Source: CAVVFX01 sp963747535 | GTDB taxonomy: Bacteria > Acidobacteriota > Terriglobia > Bryobacterales > Bryobacteraceae | Reading direction: 5' to 3' | Assembly: GCA_963747535.1 (NCBI GenBank) | Contig: CAVVFX010000020.1 | Span: forward strand, 372,001 to 436,000 | DNA: 64,000 nt | Part shown: positions 44,124 through 52,537 of the stretch, one piece after another | Layout: each line of letters starts with the position of its first letter | Numbering within the stretch: position 1 is the stretch's first letter | Program-made: the position numbers and the translations under genes | The notes under the pieces: generated by a model | What the model was told of the DNA's origin: nothing | Database searches by the model: none | The model's input: only the letters and a program-made list of their open reading frames with translations

Positions 44124-45737
44124 CTACAAGGCGCACGTCCAGGCGGGCGTTTCGGTCCCTACCGGCGACTTCGACTCTAAGAGCGTGAAGTCGGCAGTTG
44201 CTTTCGCTACATGATGCCATGGCGCTTGTTCCGGATTGGGGAGGATCGATCGTGCCACCAGGAAGTCGCTTTCCGGATGATCGTGAATGATCTGCAGCAG
44301 GCCCGGGATATCGTGGGCCGACAACCCGGTGGCGACGGCGCGCGTCGAGTCGAGTCCCCAGGCGCGCAGGCGGCCGCGGTAAAGAGGCAGTTGGTTGTCA
44401 AGGCGCGGCAATCCGGCGGCCGGAATCAGAATTCCCAGGTAAGCCAGGTGAGGATGCTCGCGCGCGACCATGTCAGTGGGATCGATCCAGCCATAGCGGA
44501 CGCGATGCAGCGGCAACACGGCGCTATAGAATTCATCGTCAACGCCGAGGATGTACAGGCTCGTGGCGCGATGCTCCGCGCAGTATTGAGACAGCAATGG
44601 CGCAGCCGCGATGGTGCTACCCGCGCGAATCGAAACTCCAAAACCGCGGTCCGGATTTGCCAGCTTGATGCCGAACGCGAGGCATAGTATCGCGATCATG
44701 ACGGACGCGCCCTTGCCGTCGAGGAGCGGCGAATAAAATCCCGCGAGCAGGATCAACGAAGGCACGAACCAGCACAGATACTGTTCGGAGTGAAAGCGAA
44801 ACACCATGAGCGCGACGAAATAGATGGCGAAATAAGATGCCGCGAGCCACCCCGCAGCCTCCCGGTTGCGCATTGCGCGGACTAAGGCCGGTACGGCTGT
44901 CAGGGCGAGAAGCAGAGGCGCCAGGTCTGAATTCAGAATCCGGAACAGATAAAACCAGAGATGATTCTCCGGCGAGGTTTGATGGGAGGCAGTGCCGATG
45001 GTGATGAGCTGAAATCCCATGTCGGAGAGAAACCAGTCGCGATGCAGGAGCAGGTTATACAGAAACCAAGGCGACGCGATCACCGCGGCAAAGGCTGCCG
45101 CGAGCGCGGCGCGCCCCCACCGGCGGCTCCCGAAGCCGACGACCATTCCCATCACGGCCAGGACGAGGAACCCCGCGACGCTCTTGGCCATGATCCCCGC
45201 GGCCGCCGCGATGACAAAGGCGGCAAGGCTGCCGGCGTCAAGAAGTTCCGGATCGCGCAGCAGGATCGCGAACGCGCACATTCCCGCGGCCGCGAGCAGA
45301 ATATCGGTCATGTTGTGCCGCGACATGGTGAATAGAATCTGACTCGATAGCGCCATGGCGGCAGCGGCGAGTCCCGCAGTCACGGATCGACGGCGACGCA
45401 CCATGGTGAAGCAGAGCGCGCAGATCAGAGCTCCGGCAAACACCACCGGCAGGCGGGCCGACATGCGCCCAATCCCGAAAACCCTCATCGAGACGGCAGA
45501 CAGCCACATCAACAACGGAGGCTTTTCGAAGATCCAGCGGCCGAGGAAGGTGGGCGTCATCCAGCCGCCGTCCCGGGCCATGGTGATGGCCTCACGCGTA
45601 TAGGTCGCTTCGTCCTGCGCGCCCAGATGCATCACCGGATCGATGTAGCCGCTGGCAATCCCGACATTCCAGAGGTTCCATGACAGGATCACGAAGGCGG
45701 CGGCGAAGACTATCCATTCGAGCCGAAACAGTTTCAT
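44124..45737 (-). CDS. ArnT/PMT-like membrane glycosyltransferase
   Basis: A 537-residue GT-C fold integral membrane transferase with about 11-12 hydrophobic helices. The first periplasmic loop has the acidic catalytic-type motif QDEATYTREAITMARDGGW followed by FEKPPLLMWLSAVSMRVFG, as in ArnT and related polyprenyl-phosphate sugar transferases. The C-terminal about 150 residues form a soluble domain. The acceptor (lipid A, protein or glycan) is unknown. Its start at 45737 is divergent from hemW, 30 bp apart. Confidence 0.82.
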   Translation of the reverse strand: MKLFRLEWIVFAAAFVILSWNLWNVGIASGYIDPVMHLGAQDEATYTREAITMARDGGWMTPTFLGRWIFEKPPLLMWLSAVSMRVFGIGRMSARLPVVFAGALICALCFTMVRRRRSVTAGLAAAAMALSSQILFTMSRHNMTDILLAAAGMCAFAILLRDPELLDAGSLAAFVIAAAAGIMAKSVAGFLVLAVMGMVVGFGSRRWGRAALAAAFAAVIASPWFLYNLLLHRDWFLSDMGFQLITIGTASHQTSPENHLWFYLFRILNSDLAPLLLALTAVPALVRAMRNREAAGWLAASYFAIYFVALMVFRFHSEQYLCWFVPSLILLAGFYSPLLDGKGASVMIAILCLAFGIKLANPDRGFGVSIRAGSTIAAAPLLSQYCAEHRATSLYILGVDDEFYSAVLPLHRVRYGWIDPTDMVAREHPHLAYLGILIPAAGLPRLDNQLPLYRGRLRAWGLDSTRAVATGLSAHDIPGLLQIIHDHPESDFLVARSILPNPEQAPWHHVAKATADFTLLESKSPVGTETPAWTCAL

Positions 45738-45767
45738 GGGGTCGAGACGTTATCATAAAGGTTCCTG

Positions 45768-46958
45768 GTGCCCGGTATCTACATCAGTTATCCTTTTTGC
45801 GCACAGAAGTGCACGTATTGCAACTTCGCGTCCGGGGTCTTGCCTCGGGAACTGGAGTCGCGGTATCACGCGGCGCTGCTCCGCGAGATCGCGCAATGTT
45901 CGTGGGAGTGGACGCCGGATACCGTCTATCTGGGCGGTGGGACGCCAAGTTCCATGGAGCCTGAAGCGCTGCGCGAGATTCTGGAGGCTTTGCCCCGGCT
46001 TGGGATAAAGACCTCGGCTGCTACACAGCGGGCTGCAGGAGTAAAAGCAAGGGCGGCCGCTACGCAGCCGGGCAGACCACAAAAAACGATGGTCTGCCCC
46101 ACGGATCACTGGATCGAGTGCACGATGGAGGCCGCTCCCGGCACGATTACGGCTGCGAAGGCTGAGGCATGGGTTGATGCCGGAGTGAACCGGGTGAGCC
46201 TCGGCGTGCAGTCCTTTGTGGAGCATGAGCTGAAGCAAACAGGCAGGAAGCACCGCGCCGCCACGGTTGCTGCCGACGTCGCCATGCTGCGAGCCGCCGG
46301 CATTACCAACCTCAATATCGACCTGATCGCCGGACTCCCGTTTCAGACCGAAGCCAGCTGGCGCGAGTCGCTCGAATGGATCGCACGCCTGGACCCGCCC
46401 CACGTTTCGGTTTACATGCTGGAAGTCGACACGGATAGCCGGCTGGGACTCGAGATCATCGGTGAAGGCTCTCGCTATGGCGCTCGACAGGCGCCATCGG
46501 AAGATCTCACGGCAGCGCTTTACGAAACTGCCGTGGAGTTTCTTGCCGCACACGGCATCCGCCGCTACGAGATTTCGAATTTCGCCAAACCGGGCTTCGA
46601 ATCGCTGCACAATTTGAAATACTGGCGGCTCGAACCGTACGTGGGCTTTGGTTCCGACGCGCACTCCTTCGATGGTTCCCACCGCTGGCAGAATGTCGAG
46701 ACCGCACAGGAGTACTGCGCGAGCGATAATCCGCGCTGCGAGATGACGGAGAGCCATCCGCGGGAGGAGAAGTTCTTCGTGGGCCTCCGGCTACTCGACG
46801 GCGTCACACCGGATGAGCACGATTGGAACGAGCACGGTCCCGCGATCCGACGCTTTATCGAAGCCGGACTGCTGGAGCAGACGGGTCCGGCGATTCACTT
46901 GACCGACCGCGGAGTTCTTTTATCCAACGAAGTTTTCCAGGAGTTTTTGGACGCATGA
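45768..46958 (+). CDS. hemW: HemW-like radical SAM protein with repeat insertion
   Basis: A 396-residue HemW family protein (putative heme chaperone, often mislabelled oxygen-independent coproporphyrinogen oxidase). Radical SAM cluster motif C-x3-C-x2-C (CAQKCTYCNF) is near residue 11, followed by YLGGGTPS and later GVQSFVEHELKQTGRKH and NLDLIAGLP-type motifs (NIDLIAGLPFQTEASW). The C-terminal HemN domain is present. Between about residues 84 and 114 an extra segment (KTSAATQRAAGVKARAAATQ...MVCPTD) has no family counterpart. It is the translation of the interspersed palindromic repeat. The gene remains in frame. GTG 45768 is the start. Stop overlaps the next ATG. Confidence 0.88.
   Translation: MPGIYISYPFCAQKCTYCNFASGVLPRELESRYHAALLREIAQCSWEWTPDTVYLGGGTPSSMEPEALREILEALPRLGIKTSAATQRAAGVKARAAATQPGRPQKTMVCPTDHWIECTMEAAPGTITAAKAEAWVDAGVNRVSLGVQSFVEHELKQTGRKHRAATVAADVAMLRAAGITNLNIDLIAGLPFQTEASWRESLEWIARLDPPHVSVYMLEVDTDSRLGLEIIGEGSRYGARQAPSEDLTAALYETAVEFLAAHGIRRYEISNFAKPGFESLHNLKYWRLEPYVGFGSDAHSFDGSHRWQNVETAQEYCASDNPRCEMTESHPREEKFFVGLRLLDGVTPDEHDWNEHGPAIRRFIEAGLLEQTGPAIHLTDRGVLLSNEVFQEFLDA
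46015..46105. repeat. Interspersed palindromic repeat, locus D, inside hemW
   Basis: Contains the exact 30-nt core (46070-46099; arms GGGCAGACCA and TGGTCTGCCC), in the same orientation as locus C. It is preceded by a GCAGCC-rich flank and followed by CCACGG as at locus A. The insertion keeps the reading frame of hemW; the precise boundaries are estimated from protein similarity. Confidence 0.8.
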
Positions 46959-47986
46959 TCGATCTACGCAGCGATACAGTCACCAAACCCACACCGCAGA
47001 TGCGCCAGGCTATGGCGAACGCCGAAGTCGGCGACGACGTGTACGGCGAGGATCCAACGGTGAACCGGCTAGAGCAGCGAGCCGCCGAAGTCACCGGCAT
47101 GGAAGCCGCGCTCTTCGTCCCGACCGGGACGATGGGCAACACCATCGCGATCAAGCTGCTTACAGAACATGGCCAGGAAGTGGTATGCGATGCGCGTGCT
47201 CATCTGCTGGACTACGAACTGGCCATGACCGCGTGGTTTTCGGGTTGCTTAGTCCGGGCCGTGCAGACTCCGGACGGGATCCTTCGCTGGAGCGAGATCC
47301 GGCGGTTCGTGAAGCCGCTGGGTCCGCACTGGGCGCCGACGGGCTGTATCGAAATCGAGAACACGCACAACATGGCCGGCGGCCGTGTCTATCCGCAAGC
47401 CGTGATCGACGAGATTTGCGATGAGGCTCACGCGCTGGGAGTCAGGGTCCACATAGATGGCGCGCGGATTTTCAATGCAGCCGAGGCAGCCGGACGCCCG
47501 GTTCGCGAGATTGTCGCGAAGGCCGATACGGTGACGTTCTGTCTGTCGAAGGCGCTCGGTGCGCCGGCTGGGTCCATGGTCGCCGGTTCGAAAGCGCTCA
47601 TCGCCAAAGGACGCTTGTATCGCAAGCGGCTGGGAGGCGGAATGAGGCAGGTCGGGGTGCTGGCGGCCGCGGGCCTGATCGCGCTGGACGAGCATCCGGC
47701 GAGGCTGGCGGCCGACCATGCTAATGCGCGCGCGCTGGCCTCCTGCCTCGCGACCATTCCCGGAATTTCCATTGATCCCGCAGCGGTCGAATCCAATATC
47801 GTGATCTTCGACGTTTCGGGGACCGGCATGAAGGCTTCCGATATCAGCGCGCGCTTGAAGTCCGAGGGCATTCTGATGAACGCGATTAACGACCGGCAGA
47901 TGCGCGCGGTGACGCATTACGACGTGACGCGGGAAGAGTGCGAGCAGGCTATCGCGGTGTTGCGGAGGATTGGTGCAGCGTCGTGA
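46955..47986 (+). CDS. ltaE: Low-specificity L-threonine aldolase
   Basis: A 343-residue PLP enzyme, fold type I, cleaving L-threonine/allo-threonine to glycine and acetaldehyde. Diagnostic sequence: MIDLRSDTVTKPTPQMRQAMANAEVGDDVYGEDPTVNRLE, LFVPTGTMGN, ENTHNMAGGRVYP, HIDGARIFNA, and the PLP lysine in FCLSKALGAPAGS. The ATG at 46955 overlaps the hemW stop (ATGA), so the longer frame from 46823 is rejected. It forms an operon with hemW. Confidence 0.95.
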   Translation: MIDLRSDTVTKPTPQMRQAMANAEVGDDVYGEDPTVNRLEQRAAEVTGMEAALFVPTGTMGNTIAIKLLTEHGQEVVCDARAHLLDYELAMTAWFSGCLVRAVQTPDGILRWSEIRRFVKPLGPHWAPTGCIEIENTHNMAGGRVYPQAVIDEICDEAHALGVRVHIDGARIFNAAEAAGRPVREIVAKADTVTFCLSKALGAPAGSMVAGSKALIAKGRLYRKRLGGGMRQVGVLAAAGLIALDEHPARLAADHANARALASCLATIPGISIDPAAVESNIVIFDVSGTGMKASDISARLKSEGILMNAINDRQMRAVTHYDVTREECEQAIAVLRRIGAAS

Positions 47987-48006
47987 GTTGAGAAAAGGCA
48001 AAACAG

Positions 48007-48040
48007 CACGGATGAACGCGGATGAACGCAGATAAGAATT
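48007..48040 (+). repeat. CACGGATG-type interspersed repeat, single arm
   Basis: CACGGATGAACGCGGATGAA followed by CGCAGATAAGAATT, the same family as the left arm at 41165-41192. It sits between the convergent ends of ltaE and the esterase gene. Confidence 0.65.
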
Positions 48041-48059
48041 AGAAAAATTATGAGCGCGT

Positions 48060-48941
48060 TTATTTGACCGGAAGGCCATTTTGCTTTAGGAACGCTTTGA
48101 TCGCCGTATACACGCCGACATTTTCCGGGGCGGCAAATCCGCCGTGATGCCCGCCGGGAACCGTGTAGAGTTGATTGGGCACGCCGGCTTTGTCGAGCGC
48201 TTCCTTTAACCGGACGCTGTGCTGATAGGGCACCGTCGGGTCGGCGTCGCCGTGGATCATCAATATGGGCGGGAGTCCCGCGCGCACGTATTCGAGCGGT
48301 GAAACGCGCTTGGCAATCTGCTGCCGGTCGGGCATGCTGCTAAGCCAGGCGACCGCATAGGTTTTGCGATTGGGTCCGTCGAGAAGATCGTTGACGTCGG
48401 TGATGCCATACCAGTCGACGATGGCCGCGAGCTTGGGCAGCGGCACACCGGGACATTCCCGATCGAGCCCGGCGCTTTCGGGAATCATGCCGGTGGTGAG
48501 CGCGAGATGACCGCCGGCCGAATCGCCGGTAACCACCAGCCGGGTCGCGTCGATGTGATGCTGCTTCGAATTTGCCGCGATCCAGCGAAGCGCGCACAGG
48601 CAGTCTTCGACCGCGGCCGGCGCCAGGGAGACCCTTGCCAGACGGTACTCGACGTTCACTACGTTCCAACCCATTTCGAGATAGGGAAGCACCTTGTTGA
48701 AGCCGCCCTCCTTCGTGCCGCCGGTCCAACCGCCGCCGTGGATGTAGATCAGGGTAGGCTGGGCATCCTGCACATCGCGGCGTTCGTAGAGGTCCAGCTT
48801 GGACTCATAGTTATTGGCTGTCAGATAAGTGATGTTAGGCAGCACATTGTAATGGTTGGCGAACTCGAAGGTCCAGTTAGTGTTCTGGGCGAAAGCGCCG
48901 CAGGCCAGCGCGAGAATTAAGATCAACAGTCGCATCGCCAC
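48060..48941 (-). CDS. Secreted alpha/beta-hydrolase (BD-FAE/HSL-like esterase)
   Basis: A 293-residue exported serine hydrolase. It has a signal peptide (MRLLILILALACGAFA), the oxyanion-hole motif YIHGGGWTGGTK, the nucleophile elbow GDSAGG, an acid residue around HGDADPTVPY and a catalytic His in VPGGHHGG. The HGGGW and GDSAGG combination is typical of acetylxylan/feruloyl esterase-like or hormone-sensitive-lipase-like enzymes. Start is GTG 48941, with an ATG 6 bp later equally possible. It shares an intergenic region with the divergent TonB receptor gene. Confidence 0.87.
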   Translation of the reverse strand: MAMRLLILILALACGAFAQNTNWTFEFANHYNVLPNITYLTANNYESKLDLYERRDVQDAQPTLIYIHGGGWTGGTKEGGFNKVLPYLEMGWNVVNVEYRLARVSLAPAAVEDCLCALRWIAANSKQHHIDATRLVVTGDSAGGHLALTTGMIPESAGLDRECPGVPLPKLAAIVDWYGITDVNDLLDGPNRKTYAVAWLSSMPDRQQIAKRVSPLEYVRAGLPPILMIHGDADPTVPYQHSVRLKEALDKAGVPNQLYTVPGGHHGGFAAPENVGVYTAIKAFLKQNGLPVK

Positions 48942-48973
48942 ACTTTATCAGAACTTTCGCCCGCGATGGCCGA

Positions 48974-49012
48974 CCTATGAAATCAGGGATTACTGCAACG
49001 AGATTTCATAGG
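48974..49012. promoter_or_regulatory. Perfect 11-bp inverted repeat in a divergent promoter region
   Basis: CCTATGAAATC (48974-48984) and GATTTCATAGG (49002-49012) with 17 nt between them. It is 33 bp upstream of the esterase start and 110 bp upstream of the TonB receptor start. It is a candidate operator controlling both. Confidence 0.5.
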
Positions 49013-49122
49013 TATCCTTCGTTACAGGGCCGACTGGTAAACCGAATTCACTTGGTATCTAATGTCTGAAAGAAGCGGCTTTGGAGTCTCGCAACATTGA
49101 TCGAAGGCGATCGGAGGCAATC

Positions 49123-52100
49123 TTGACTACAGTTGGTTTGCGGGTTGTACTTTTGTCATTGGTTCCAGCACTTGGTTGTTTCGGCCAACTCGCCACCGTG
49201 CAGGGTGAAGTTCGTGATGCCTCGAATGCGGTAGTGCCGGGCGCGGCCATGAAGATTACCAACGTCAGGACCGGTGTGTCGGAAACGACTTCTTCCAACC
49301 AGAGCGGTTACTATTCCGTCCCCGGCCTGATTCCCGGAAGCTACACGGTGGAAGCCACGGCGAAAGGATTCCAGACGGCCCTCTACAAGAACCTTACGCT
49401 GGACGTGAATCAGATCGCACGCGTCGATTTCTCCCTGCAGCCAGGCATAGTCTCCCAGACGATCAACGTTTCCGGCGAAGTGACCGCGTTGAACACGGAA
49501 ACATCCACTGTCGGTCAGGTGATCACGAATCAGACCGTCGTACAACTGCCGCTGAATGGCCGAAACTATCTTCAGCTCGCTCAGTTGACGGCCGGCGTTA
49601 CTCCGCCGACCGGAAGCCGCAACCTGGCGTCAGAAGATGCATTCGCGGCCTTGGGACAACAGGTATACCAGACCAACATCCTGCTGGACGGCCTGGACAA
49701 CGCCACGCGCGCGTCCGGAGGCGAGTTGGGTTATCAGATGCAGGCGGTGAAACCTTCCGTCGATGCAGTCGAGCAGTTCGAAGTGGTTACCAACAACGTT
49801 TCGGCGCAATACGGAGTGCGCATGGGCGCTACCGTGATTGTGGAGACGAAATCCGGCGCCAACCAGATCCACGGCTCGCTTTACGAATTTCTGCGTAACG
49901 GGGACGTGGATGCGACCAGTTTCTTCTCCGTGGGACAGGTGAAGCCGCCTTTCCACCAGAACCAGTTTGGCGGGACGTTTGGCGGTCCGATCAAGAAAAA
50001 CAAGCTCTTCTATTTTGGCAGCGCCGAATCTCTGCGAATCGATGCGGGGACCAGCAGTATTGCATTCGTTCCCACCGATGCGGAGCGAAACGGCAACTAT
50101 ACGGGACGGCCGACCATCTTCGATCCCGCGACGACCACTGCGGTTAACGGCGGCGACACGCGGACGCCCTTCCCCGGCAACCAGATCCCAGTCAGCCGCT
50201 TCGACCCCGTAGCCACTAAAGTGATCGCCCTCTATCCGCAGCCAAATCTTGCGAGTGCCGCGAACAACTACTATTTCTCCGCTCCCGAGCCCAGCGTGCA
50301 GAATGAATATGACGGCCGCGTGGACTACAATGTCAGTTCGAGCGAGCGGTTTTTCGTCCGATACAGCCACAGGAACTTCAACGAGACCGAGCCCGGAAAT
50401 CTGCCGCAACCGGCTTCGGGAGGGTTGTGGGAAACCATCACCCTGGCAGCCAATAACATTTCCGGCAACCTGGATTCGACGATTACACCGACCGCCACCA
50501 ACGAGCTGCGCATCGGATATTCCAGAGTGAACAGCCTGCTCGGTGTTCCGGACACCGTGGACTACAACGCGCAGTTAGGCATCAAAGGAATACCGCCGGG
50601 CCTCGGCAGCGCGAACGACACCGGCCTGACTCTATTCACGCCCAGTAACTATGCCCAGGTCGGAACTCAGAACTTCTGGCCGAATACCAATAATTTCGGC
50701 ATCTACCAGATCTCTGATACATTTTCGAAGGTGCTGGGAACTCATGTGATGAAATTCGGTGTTCAGCTCATGCGGGAATATAATTTCCGGCTCGCGAGTC
50801 GATACGCACGTGGAAACATGACGTTTAACGGGTCCTTCACTCAGGACCCCAACAATCGGGGCGCTACCGGAGACGCGATGGCCGACTTCCTGCTTGGCGA
50901 CGCCAGCGGAGGAACCCTCGGAAATCCGGACGGCGAGTCCATGTTGATGCACAACTATGGCAGCTTCTTTCAAGACGACTGGCGCCTCACTCCAAAACTG
51001 ACTCTGAACCTGGGTGTCCGCTGGGACCGTTTTGGCCCGCCGAGCTTTCACAATAATGTTCCGGCGAGCCAGTTCCAGTTTCAATACGGAACCCCGAATT
51101 ACTCGATCATCTACCCCCAGAGCACGAGCGACTGTGGTTGTGTCCAGAATAATTTGAACTTCTCGCCGCGCCTGGGATTGGCCTATCAGGCTACGCCCAA
51201 GACTGTAATTCGCGCCGGATTCGGCACCTACTATGGCGAACCTAGCGTTGAAGACCAGGACGGGGCGCGCTTTTTCGGTCAGCCGCCCGCCTGGACCGAG
51301 ATCAGCTTCCCCACCGACAGGTTGTTTTCCCCGGCGCTGATTGTCTCACAAGGATTCCCGGCGGGACTATTTCCGGTTACGGTTCTCCAGGCAAACACCT
51401 CCGTGAGTGCGGCTTCCGCCAGTAAAGCCAATCAGTACACCATGGAATGGTTCTTCGACGTGCAGCGGGAACTTCCGGGCAAGATCGTATTCACCGCCTC
51501 TTATATGGGTGAAGGTGCGCGGGATATCGCCTGGACTCAGAATCTCAATACGCCCCTTACGCCCGGACCGGGAACGCTTCAACTTCGCCGTCCCTGGCCT
51601 TTTTTCAGCACGATCAATTACTACCCCGCGGGCGCCAACATGAATTACAACGGCCTGGCCTTGAAAGCCGAGAAGCGCTACTCCAACGGCCTGGTTTTTA
51701 TTGCCTCTTATACCTGGTCACACGATATCGACAGTGGTAACGGCTTGTCGCTGAACGACAATACCTCGAGCATCCGGGATCCCTACAACCTCGCGCTCGA
51801 TCGGGGCAACGCCGCCTATGATCTGCGGCAAGCCTTCGTGACCAGCTTCAGCTACGATCTGCCGTTCGGAAAGGGGCGCCACTGGATGCATGGCGGCGGC
51901 CCTGAGGATTGGTTTTTGGGAGGCTGGCAACTGGGCGGAATTCTCACCCTGCAAACCGGCTCGTACTTCACTCCGACTCTATCGGTTGATCTGGCCAACT
52001 CCGGAACCACTGATTTCCCGAATGCAGTCGGGAATCCCAACCTCCCGTCGGGCCAGCGCTCCATACATGACTGGTTCAACCTCGCTGCATTTGCGTTGCC

Positions 52101-52368
52101 GCAGCAATATGTCTACGGCAACGCGGGGCGTGGGATCGTCGAGGGCCCTCCACTCCATTACATGGACCTCAAAATCGGCAAGATGATTCCCATCCACGAG
52201 CGCTTTCATCTGGACTTCCGGGCCGAAATGTTCAACTTCACAAACACGCCGAATTTCGCGGCGCCGACAGGCAGTTCCATTACTGTCAACTCCCCTCAGG
52301 AAGGCACGCTCACTGCGATTCGAGGAAATCCGCGGCAAATCCAGGGAGCTTTAAAGCTGGTGTTCTGA
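49123..52368 (+). CDS. Oar-like TonB-dependent receptor with carboxypeptidase-regulatory domain
   Basis: A 1081-residue outer-membrane receptor. TTG 49123 is chosen since GGAGG lies 5 bp upstream and a signal peptide (LRVVLLSLVPALGCFGQ) follows. The N-terminal CarboxypepD_reg fold (VQGEVRDASNAVVPGAAMKITNVRTGVSETTSSNQSGYYSVPGL) is followed by a plug with QLPLNGRNYLQL and an LDGLDNA-type turn. Next comes VETKSGANQIHGSLYEFLRNGDVDA, and the beta-barrel ends GALKLVF. This family is greatly expanded in acidobacteria. The substrate is unknown; proximity of a secreted esterase hints at plant-polymer breakdown products. Confidence 0.9.
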   Translation: MTTVGLRVVLLSLVPALGCFGQLATVQGEVRDASNAVVPGAAMKITNVRTGVSETTSSNQSGYYSVPGLIPGSYTVEATAKGFQTALYKNLTLDVNQIARVDFSLQPGIVSQTINVSGEVTALNTETSTVGQVITNQTVVQLPLNGRNYLQLAQLTAGVTPPTGSRNLASEDAFAALGQQVYQTNILLDGLDNATRASGGELGYQMQAVKPSVDAVEQFEVVTNNVSAQYGVRMGATVIVETKSGANQIHGSLYEFLRNGDVDATSFFSVGQVKPPFHQNQFGGTFGGPIKKNKLFYFGSAESLRIDAGTSSIAFVPTDAERNGNYTGRPTIFDPATTTAVNGGDTRTPFPGNQIPVSRFDPVATKVIALYPQPNLASAANNYYFSAPEPSVQNEYDGRVDYNVSSSERFFVRYSHRNFNETEPGNLPQPASGGLWETITLAANNISGNLDSTITPTATNELRIGYSRVNSLLGVPDTVDYNAQLGIKGIPPGLGSANDTGLTLFTPSNYAQVGTQNFWPNTNNFGIYQISDTFSKVLGTHVMKFGVQLMREYNFRLASRYARGNMTFNGSFTQDPNNRGATGDAMADFLLGDASGGTLGNPDGESMLMHNYGSFFQDDWRLTPKLTLNLGVRWDRFGPPSFHNNVPASQFQFQYGTPNYSIIYPQSTSDCGCVQNNLNFSPRLGLAYQATPKTVIRAGFGTYYGEPSVEDQDGARFFGQPPAWTEISFPTDRLFSPALIVSQGFPAGLFPVTVLQANTSVSAASASKANQYTMEWFFDVQRELPGKIVFTASYMGEGARDIAWTQNLNTPLTPGPGTLQLRRPWPFFSTINYYPAGANMNYNGLALKAEKRYSNGLVFIASYTWSHDIDSGNGLSLNDNTSSIRDPYNLALDRGNAAYDLRQAFVTSFSYDLPFGKGRHWMHGGGPEDWFLGGWQLGGILTLQTGSYFTPTLSVDLANSGTTDFPNAVGNPNLPSGQRSIHDWFNLAAFALPQQYVYGNAGRGIVEGPPLHYMDLKIGKMIPIHERFHLDFRAEMFNFTNTPNFAAPTGSSITVNSPQEGTLTAIRGNPRQIQGALKLVF

Positions 52369-52537
52369 AGTTCGCCGCTTAACCGCAGGGCAGGCCCGCG
52401 GGCTGGGACCGCAATTAAAATGAGCCGTGACCGTGAGGGAGCGGTTGGCGCGCAAACTCTAATGACGCAGTGTTTAGAGAAGAAGCGGCTCCTTCCGTCT
52501 GCAAATGCCGAAAGCCGGCTGCAGCCAAGATTGCTCC

